A DNA stretch of 10,658 bases from CAZYWA01 sp964650975 [NCBI: uncultured bacterium] (GTDB lineage: Bacteria; JADJOY01), in NCBI GenBank assembly GCA_964650975.1, contig CAZYWA010000247.1:1-10658 (forward strand), written 5' to 3'. A program made the translations under genes and the position numbers. Shown here one piece after another: positions 5,723-10,658 of this stretch. The notes under the pieces are model-generated. The model made no database searches and was not told where the DNA came from. It was given only the letters and a program-made list of their open reading frames with translations. Within the stretch, counting starts at the first letter, position 1; every line of letters begins with the position of its first letter.

Positions 5723-8671
5723 ATGTTTCCCATTCGCAGCCCAGCGCCGCGCCTGGCCGCCGTGCGGTGCGCGCGACGGGTCGTCGCGGCGAGCGCGCTC
5801 GCGGCCGGGCTCGTCGGCGCGGCCAGCGCCGTCGCCGCCGAACCTCCACGCGGCATTCCCTACATCGCACGCTACGTGCCCGGCGAATATCCCGGCGAGG
5901 CCTACAACTACGGCATCGACGTCGACGCCGCCGGCCACGTGCTGGTGGCGAACACCGCCGGCCTGGTGCGTTTCTCGGGCGGCCAGTGGGACGTGGTGCG
6001 GTTGCCGGCCGATCTCGAGGTGCGCGCCATCACCCCGGCGGCGGACGGCGGAGTGTACGTGGGATCGTTCGGCCAGTTCGGCGAGATCGCCACCGATCCC
6101 TACGGCACGCCGCAATTCACGCCGCTCGAGACGCAGTTCCCGCCCAGCTCGGGCCAGGGCTCGATCAACGAGGTGTTCCGCGTCGCGGCCACCCGCGAAG
6201 GCGTCTATTTCGTCGCCTACTCCGCGGTTTTCTTCGCCGCCAGCGGCGGCGAGCGACGCCGGTTCGACACCGGGCAGCGGATCCGCGGCGCGGCCGCGGC
6301 CGGCGACGTGGTGATCGTGCAGGGCGAGCACGGGACACTCTCGCGGCTCACGCCGACCGGACTGCACGCGCTCCACACGCCGCCCGAGCTGGAAGAGGAA
6401 GGCGCGACGCTCGCCGGCGCGGCGCCCGGCACGAACGGCACGACGCTGCTTCTGGTCCGCGCCTCCGGCTGGTACGTGCTCGACGGCGACGAGGTCCGCG
6501 CGCGGCCCAGCGAGGCCGACGAGCGGCTGCGCGACGGCCGCGCGCTGCGCGCGCTCGCGCTCCCCGACGGCACCTACCTGGTGGGCTGCGAGTCGGGCGA
6601 GCTGCTGCACCTGAGCGCCACCCTGGCGCTGATCGACGCCGAGCCGTTGAGCGAGTTCCCGCTGGTGGGCATGGCGCTCGATCGCGAGGGCTTCCTGTGG
6701 GTCGCGTCCGAGGGCGAGGTGCTGCGCGTGGCGCTGGGGCACGCGTGGAGTCTCTACGACGCGTCGCTCGGCGTGCGCGGCACGATCGAGAGCGCCCTCG
6801 ACCGGGGCGGCCGGATGCTGATCGCCTCGAGCACCGGGCTCTATTCGTCGCGCGTCGATTCGGGCCCGCTCGCATTCGAGCAGCTGGGTGGCGACCTCCG
6901 CGAGGTGAACGGGTTGCTCGACACACCGTGGGCAGTGCTGCTGGCGACGGCGTCGGGACTGCGCTGGCTGCACGACGACCGGCTCGACGTGGTGACCGAC
7001 GACGCCGGCGTGTGGGACATCGCCGCCGCGCACGACGATCCCGCGCACGCCTACGCGATCGCCGACGAGCGGCTGCTGGTGCTGCGTCACGGCGAGTCGG
7101 GGTGGCGGGTGGCCGGCCAGTCGAGCGGCGCGGCGCTCGCGCTCAACAGCCTCGCGCAGACCCAGCGGGGTGAGGTCTGGGCGGGCCAGCTGCGCGGCGA
7201 TCTGATGCGCTTCGAGCTGAGCGCCGACGGCGATTCCATCTCCGCGACGCAGCCGTGGAAGCTCGGCGAGACCGGGGCCGCGCCGTCGACCACCGCATCG
7301 TTCGTGCTCGGCGGCCGGCTGATGGCGCGGGTCGGGCAAGCGTTCTTCGTTCGCGACGGAACAGCTTTCCGGCGCGCGGCGGCGGGAGACGGGCTGCCGA
7401 GCGGCTGGGGAACCGATTCGTTCACCGACGCGATCACGTGCCCCGACGGTCGCTCGTACGCGTACGGCACCACCCAGCTCTTCGTCCGCGAAGGCGCCGG
7501 CGCCTGGGAGGAAGTCCGTCCCTTCGGAGGCGCCGCGCGCCGTCTCATCAACGCCGAGTGCGGCGCCGCCGGCACGCTGCTGATCGCGTCCGAGCGCGGG
7601 CTCCTGCGCTTCGACCCGGCGGCGGAACGCGGCTCCATCCGGCCGCTCGCGACCGAGCTGCGCCGCGCGCAGGTGAGCCGCGCCGGCCAGATCGACATGC
7701 TGCTGCCGGTCGCGGCCAGCGAGCGGCTCAACGTGCGGCCGTTCCGCCGCCTGCGGTTCGAGTACGGCGTCGCCACCGGCGAATCCGGCTCGCTTTATCG
7801 ATCGCGCCTGATCGGCGCCGACGACGACTGGACCGCGCCGGTTCACGAGGCGTATCGCGAGTTCAGCGCGCTACCTCCGGGCAGCTACCGGTTCGAGGCC
7901 GAAGCCGTGGTCCCGGGCGCCGCGGAGGTCACGCCGGCGGCGATCACGCTCCAGGTTTTGCCGCGGTGGTATCAGACCCAAGCAACCATCGCGGCGGGAT
8001 TGCTGGGGATCGCGGCCGCCATCGCGGGACTGGTGCGGTGGCGCTCGGCGGCGCTGGTGCGCGCCAACCTGGCGCTCGACGATCTGGTGCAGCGGCGCAC
8101 CACCGAGCTCGTGGAAGCCAACCGCCGGCTCGAGCTGCAAGCACGCCAGGACGAGCTGACCGGGCTCTCCAACCGGCGTCGCCTCGAGCACTTCGCGGCC
8201 GTGGTGTTCCACACCGCCGAGGCGGAGGACCGGCAGCTCGCGGTGCTGATGGTGGACGCCGATCACTTCAAGCTCTTGAACGACCGGCTCGGCCACGCGG
8301 GCGGCGACCGGCGGCTCCGCGAGCTGGCCGACGTGCTGCGCGCCGCGATCGATCCGCAGCTCGAGCTGGCCGCGCGCTATGGCGGAGAGGAGTTCGTGCT
8401 GGTGCTTCCCGACATGCCGCTCGCCGTCGCCGCCGAGCGCGCCGAGGCCATCCGCGCGGCGGCCGCCGCGCTGGTGGCGACTGGACTTCGCTCGACGGTT
8501 TCGATCGGCGTCGCCGAGCTGCGCACGCATGCGGCCAAGTCGATGGAGGAGCTGCTGCGCTTCGCGGACACGGCGCTCTATCGCGCCAAGCAGCGCGGCC
8601 GCGACCGGGTCGAGGTCTACGGCACCGAGGGCATCACCGAGGCACCGACCAGCGAAACACGCCGCGCGTGA
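5723..8671 (+). CDS. Membrane-anchored sensor diguanylate cyclase (beta-propeller, Y_Y_Y, GGDEF)
   Basis: This protein has 982 residues from the ATG at 5723. An upstream in-frame GTG at 5654 would spoil the signal peptide and is not favoured. Residues 1-39 are a Sec signal (RRVVAASALAAGLVGAASAVAA before Glu40). Residues about 45-670 contain repeated strand motifs of the two-component-regulator propeller type (such as GFLWVASEGEVLRV and TLLIASERGLLRF), probably two propellers. A Y_Y_Y domain follows (about 677-747, ending PPGSYRFEAEAV), then one membrane segment (about 755-772), a short coiled coil (about 780-808) and a GGDEF domain from DELTGLSNRR (810-819). Metal-site Asp845 and the active loop GGEEF (887-891) are intact, so c-di-GMP synthesis from two GTP is expected. 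The inhibitory RxxD site is replaced by PQLE, so classical product inhibition may be absent. The periplasmic part should sense an unknown ligand. No histidine kinase or EAL domain is present. Confidence 0.92.
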   Translation: MFPIRSPAPRLAAVRCARRVVAASALAAGLVGAASAVAAEPPRGIPYIARYVPGEYPGEAYNYGIDVDAAGHVLVANTAGLVRFSGGQWDVVRLPADLEVRAITPAADGGVYVGSFGQFGEIATDPYGTPQFTPLETQFPPSSGQGSINEVFRVAATREGVYFVAYSAVFFAASGGERRRFDTGQRIRGAAAAGDVVIVQGEHGTLSRLTPTGLHALHTPPELEEEGATLAGAAPGTNGTTLLLVRASGWYVLDGDEVRARPSEADERLRDGRALRALALPDGTYLVGCESGELLHLSATLALIDAEPLSEFPLVGMALDREGFLWVASEGEVLRVALGHAWSLYDASLGVRGTIESALDRGGRMLIASSTGLYSSRVDSGPLAFEQLGGDLREVNGLLDTPWAVLLATASGLRWLHDDRLDVVTDDAGVWDIAAAHDDPAHAYAIADERLLVLRHGESGWRVAGQSSGAALALNSLAQTQRGEVWAGQLRGDLMRFELSADGDSISATQPWKLGETGAAPSTTASFVLGGRLMARVGQAFFVRDGTAFRRAAAGDGLPSGWGTDSFTDAITCPDGRSYAYGTTQLFVREGAGAWEEVRPFGGAARRLINAECGAAGTLLIASERGLLRFDPAAERGSIRPLATELRRAQVSRAGQIDMLLPVAASERLNVRPFRRLRFEYGVATGESGSLYRSRLIGADDDWTAPVHEAYREFSALPPGSYRFEAEAVVPGAAEVTPAAITLQVLPRWYQTQATIAAGLLGIAAAIAGLVRWRSAALVRANLALDDLVQRRTTELVEANRRLELQARQDELTGLSNRRRLEHFAAVVFHTAEAEDRQLAVLMVDADHFKLLNDRLGHAGGDRRLRELADVLRAAIDPQLELAARYGGEEFVLVLPDMPLAVAAERAEAIRAAAAALVATGLRSTVSIGVAELRTHAAKSMEELLRFADTALYRAKQRGRDRVEVYGTEGITEAPTSETRRA

Positions 8672-8676
8672 TCTTT

Positions 8677-8699
8677 CGGGGGGCTTTTCAAGCCCCCCG
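8677..8699. terminator. Strong hairpin just after the diguanylate cyclase stop
   Basis: A perfect 10-bp stem (CGGGGGGCTT with AAGCCCCCCG) closes a three-base loop, five bases after the TGA at 8669-8671. There is no clean T-run behind it, so it is not a textbook intrinsic terminator. Together with the next hairpin it probably ends or protects the transcript. Confidence 0.55.
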
Positions 8700-8727
8700 C
8701 CCCGAAAAAAGTGCGATTTTTTCGGGG
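8700..8727. terminator. A/T-tract hairpin, possible bidirectional terminator
   Basis: CCCCGAAAAAA (8700-8710) pairs perfectly with TTTTTTCGGGG (8717-8727), an 11-bp stem with loop GTGCGA. It abuts the preceding hairpin with no gap. The T6 tract ends in GC rather than following the stem, so the mechanism is uncertain. The six-base A and T runs stand out in this GC-rich DNA. Confidence 0.55.
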
Positions 8728-8757
8728 CCCCACCCCCGAGTCGGCTCGCTGCGCTCG

Positions 8758-8779
8758 CCGGGCGCCTCTCGGCGCCCGG
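8758..8779. repeat. GC-rich hairpin
   Basis: CCGGGCGCC pairs perfectly with GGCGCCCGG across the loop TCTC (9-bp stem). It is the third hairpin in the 308-base gene-free stretch 8672-8979. No open frame in this stretch looks like a real gene. Confidence 0.55.
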
Positions 8780-8795
8780 CCGAGATCCGCGCGAG

Positions 8796-8842
8796 CAGTC
8801 GGTTCGGGGATGACGGCGAGTGGGAGCTCCCCGAACCGACTG
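8796..8842. repeat. Perfect 15-bp inverted repeat
   Basis: CAGTCGGTTCGGGGA (8796-8810) is exactly mirrored by TCCCCGAACCGACTG (8828-8842) across a 17-base spacer. The arms are perfect over 15 bases and stop sharply on both sides. It follows the hairpins after the diguanylate cyclase gene. It could be an RNA stem, a protein-binding dyad or the ends of a tiny element. A weaker dyad CAAGGA/TCCTTG follows at 8844-8869. Confidence 0.75.
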
Positions 8843-8884
8843 ACAAGGATTCCTCGAGCGCTGTCCTTGCAAACATCGGGGCGA

Positions 8885-8943
8885 CGAGGGACCGCGTCCT
8901 CCATGTACGAATCGTGCGGCGGTCGGAGGGACGCGGTCCCTCG
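8885..8943. repeat. REP-like element, inverted pair (copy 3)
   Basis: The left arm 8885-8903 (CGAGGGACCGCGTCCTCCA) and right arm 8925-8943 (GGAGGGACGCGGTCCCTCG) are inverted copies differing by one missing C. A 21-base spacer separates them. As in copy 1, the base run after the inverted arm is C(C/G)GCCGCGGCG. The pair ends 36 bp past the stop of the ABC permease gene in a convergent junction. Confidence 0.8.
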
Positions 8944-8979
8944 CGGCCGCGGCGCTCGATCGGGTGCGATCGTCGTCGC

Positions 8980-10233
8980 TCACAGGCCGCGAAGCGCCGA
9001 ATGCACGTCCTGGCGGTAGAGGGAGAGGAGCGGCAGCGCGGCGGCGAGGATCGTGGCGGCGAGAGCCGCGCCCCACACCGGGGCGCTCTGCAGGATCGAT
9101 TCGGTTGCGAAGCTGGCGCTCGGCACCGCGGCACCGAGCTCGGACTTGAGCCACGGGAAGATCGCGGCGTCGAGCGCGGCGCCGAGCAAGCACGCCGCCA
9201 CGCCGAGCAAGACTCCCTCCCAGAGCAGCCAGCCGGCGATCTCGGCCTTCCGGAAACCGAGCGCGCGCAGCACCGCGAGGTCCACGGTCATCGACTCGAA
9301 GCGGGTGGTCAGCATCGCCGCGACACCCAGCGCACTCAGACCGATGATGAGCACCGTCACCGCCAGGCCGAGGGTTCGCCCGGTGCCGGTCAGCTCTTCG
9401 AGCCGCGCGCGGGCCGCGGGAACGCTCACCACCTGACCGACGGTGCGCCCGTTCACCAGCGCCTCGAGCGGCTCGAGGCCGCGCGGCTCGAGATCGATCA
9501 GGAAGTAGTGGAGCACGTCCTCCTTCCAGATCGAGTGATGCGAGAGGTCGAGCCGCGAGAGCACGCGGCGCGACGTGGGAATGCTGGTGAAGAGCCCGCG
9601 ATCGAGCACCGACCCGGTCGCACCGAGGATGCCCACCACCGAGAGCGGCTCGGTGGCCAGGCCGGCCGGCGTGTCGTCGCCGATCCACGGCTCCGCGTCG
9701 AGCCGCGAGCCGATGTCGAGGTGCCGGCGCTGCGCCACCTCGGCTCCCACCACCACTTCGTCGTCGCCGCTCGCCCATCGCCCGCGCGCGAACGAGGCGC
9801 CGTTCGGCGCACCACTCGAGGCATCGTGCCGCGCCAGGAACCCTTCCTCGGTGCCGATCACGCGCAGGCCGTGCCAGCGCGCGAACCACACGAACGGGAT
9901 CACGCGCCGCATGTAGGACGGGTGGCTCTCGGCGCCGTCCTCGAAGTGCACCGAGTGCATGCTCTTCAGCGACTCGTAGAGCTTTTCGGGGAGAAAACCC
10001 GGGTACGGACCTTCGAGGTGAAGCGCGCCGAGGAGAATGTCGACGCCGCCGGCCTTGGCGCCCACGATCGCGTCGGGCGCCGGCGCCAGCGTCTCGAGGC
10101 GCGAGCCGGTGAGCCGGTAGAGACGCAGCAGCGTGCCGGCGCACGCGACCGACACGGCGATCGACACCAGCGCCAGCGTCGTGGTCAGGCGACGCCGCGC
10201 CAGATGCAGCCAGGCCAGCCGCAGCGGGCTCAT
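8980..10233 (-). CDS. ABC transporter permease, FtsX/MacB-like
   Basis: This permease has 417 residues. The start at 10233 is chosen because its ATG overlaps the ATPase stop as ATGA, a typical coupling; an ATG at 10245 would add four residues. The topology is that of MacB/LolC-type permeases: a first membrane segment at about 17-38, a large extracytoplasmic domain (about 40-285), then three segments near 287-310, 335-358 and 384-405. Between segments 2 and 3 lies the FtsX-family motif ESMTVDLAVLRALGFRKAEI. Such permeases do not move substrate through a pore but transmit ATP-driven motion to the periplasm, for lipoprotein release, peptide or toxin extrusion or hydrolase activation. The substrate is unknown. 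Any further partners would lie beyond the window, upstream of the ATPase. The stop is followed by REP-like copy 3. Confidence 0.9.
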   Translation of the reverse strand: MSPLRLAWLHLARRRLTTTLALVSIAVSVACAGTLLRLYRLTGSRLETLAPAPDAIVGAKAGGVDILLGALHLEGPYPGFLPEKLYESLKSMHSVHFEDGAESHPSYMRRVIPFVWFARWHGLRVIGTEEGFLARHDASSGAPNGASFARGRWASGDDEVVVGAEVAQRRHLDIGSRLDAEPWIGDDTPAGLATEPLSVVGILGATGSVLDRGLFTSIPTSRRVLSRLDLSHHSIWKEDVLHYFLIDLEPRGLEPLEALVNGRTVGQVVSVPAARARLEELTGTGRTLGLAVTVLIIGLSALGVAAMLTTRFESMTVDLAVLRALGFRKAEIAGWLLWEGVLLGVAACLLGAALDAAIFPWLKSELGAAVPSASFATESILQSAPVWGAALAATILAAALPLLSLYRQDVHSALRGL

Positions 10234-10658
10234 GCCGGGCACCATTCGGTGAAGTCGAAGAGCGTCGTGAAGCGCTGGTGGATGCGCTCGTCGTGGCTCA
10301 CCACCACCACGGTCTCGGCTCCCGACTCGTCGAGCAGGAGATCGATCACGCGCTCGGCGTTGACGCGATCGAGGCTCGACGTGGGCTCGTCGGCGAGCAG
10401 CACGCGAGGCTTGGCAGCGAGCACCCGCGCGATCGCCACACGCTGCTGCTCGCCGAGGCTGAGCTCGGAGGTGCGCTGGCTCGCGGCCTGCTCGAGGCCC
10501 ACCCGCGCGAGCGCCTCGGCCGCCCGCTCGCGAGCGGAACGCGCGCGAGGCAGCGCCAGCTCGACGTTCTCGCTCGCGGTCAGGTGCTCGAGGAGGTTGT
10601 GCTTCTGGAACACGATCCCGAGGTGCGCGCGCCGCAGCCGGGTGCGCTCTCGGTCGGC
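10230..10658 (-). CDS. ABC transporter ATPase, LolD/MacB-type, 5' partial
   Basis: The frame is open to the window edge, so the N-terminus with the Walker A motif (about 80 residues) is missing; 142 residues are visible. Seen in order are the Q-loop (GIVFQKHNLLEHLTASENV, Gln18 of the visible part), the signature LSLGEQQRVAIAR (66-78), Walker B VLLADEPTSSLD (86-97) and the H-switch VVVSHD (118-123). The signature reads LSLGE instead of LSGGQ, a variant I recall in related ATPases, so it is expected to be active. The FxxHNLL and DEPTSSLD style places it with the LolD/MacB/FtsE exporters. The first methionine-like codon in view is a GTG at 10613 encoding an internal Val, not a start. The stop overlaps the permease ATG by four bases, so the two are co-translated. 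Confidence 0.9.
   Translation of the reverse strand, partial: ADRERTRLRRAHLGIVFQKHNLLEHLTASENVELALPRARSARERAAEALARVGLEQAASQRTSELSLGEQQRVAIARVLAAKPRVLLADEPTSSLDRVNAERVIDLLLDESGAETVVVVSHDERIHQRFTTLFDFTEWCPA

Noticed and set aside
5645-7846. A 733-codon minus-strand open frame opposite the diguanylate cyclase gene
   Set aside because: It has no recognisable domain, while the plus strand encodes a signal peptide and propeller motifs throughout.
8617-8904. Small minus-strand open frames in the hairpin-dense gap after the diguanylate cyclase gene
   Set aside because: They are made of hairpin and repeat sequence, overlap the real gene's end, have no ribosome binding site and look spurious.
8885-8943. 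REP-like pair read as terminal inverted repeats of an insertion sequence
   Set aside because: Only 21 bases separate the arms, so no transposase is enclosed, and I see no target duplication.
7871-10144. A 757-codon minus-strand open frame spanning the end of the diguanylate cyclase gene, the hairpin region and the permease gene
   Set aside because: It is Arg/Ala-rich low-complexity translation antisense to, or out of frame with, two well-supported genes and crosses several hairpins; it is an artefact of high GC.

Overview
The window is very GC-rich, with strong third-position GC bias. Long spurious antisense reading frames follow from this composition. The gene content points to a Gram-negative, diderm bacterium: a lipobox lipoprotein, a periplasmic sensor with one membrane anchor, and a MacB/LolD-type ABC transporter. 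Composition and gene mix would suit Myxococcota or a related former deltaproteobacterial group. There is no rRNA or marker gene here, so this placement is only a guess. I see no tRNA, rRNA, CRISPR array, transposase or phage gene.

Left part (1-2746). A 5'-truncated steroid 5-alpha-reductase-family membrane enzyme overlaps by one base the start of a secreted lipoprotein alpha/beta hydrolase. That hydrolase's motifs resemble the cutinase/PETase (polyester hydrolase) family. Convergent to it, on the minus strand, is a second alpha/beta hydrolase of the haloalkane dehalogenase/epoxide hydrolase type. It keeps the Asp nucleophile but has Ala where the catalytic His is normally found.

Middle part (2747-5572). 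An XRE/MmyB-type regulator is divergent from the dehalogenase-like gene and probably shares a promoter region with it. It is followed by a small secreted four-cysteine protein of unknown function. Convergent to these is an MBL-fold metallohydrolase with a complete metal site. The gap between them holds the most unusual DNA of the window: an AT-rich array of four 23-bp tandem repeats, each with a TGGTA...TACCA dyad.

Right part (5573-10658). A 982-residue transmembrane sensor diguanylate cyclase (beta-propeller, Y_Y_Y, one membrane segment, coiled coil, GGDEF) has a dyad in its leader and a hairpin-dense region after its stop. Convergent to it lies a translationally coupled ABC transporter pair, ATPase then FtsX/MacB-type permease. 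The ATPase runs off the window end.

All three convergent gene junctions (1700-1804, 4172-4390, 8672-8979) carry copies of one REP-like palindromic element with core GAGGGAC-CGC-GTCCCTC. Each lies 19-36 bp past the stop of the minus-strand gene. This looks like a dispersed extragenic palindrome family of this genome, possibly acting in transcript termination or 3'-end protection.
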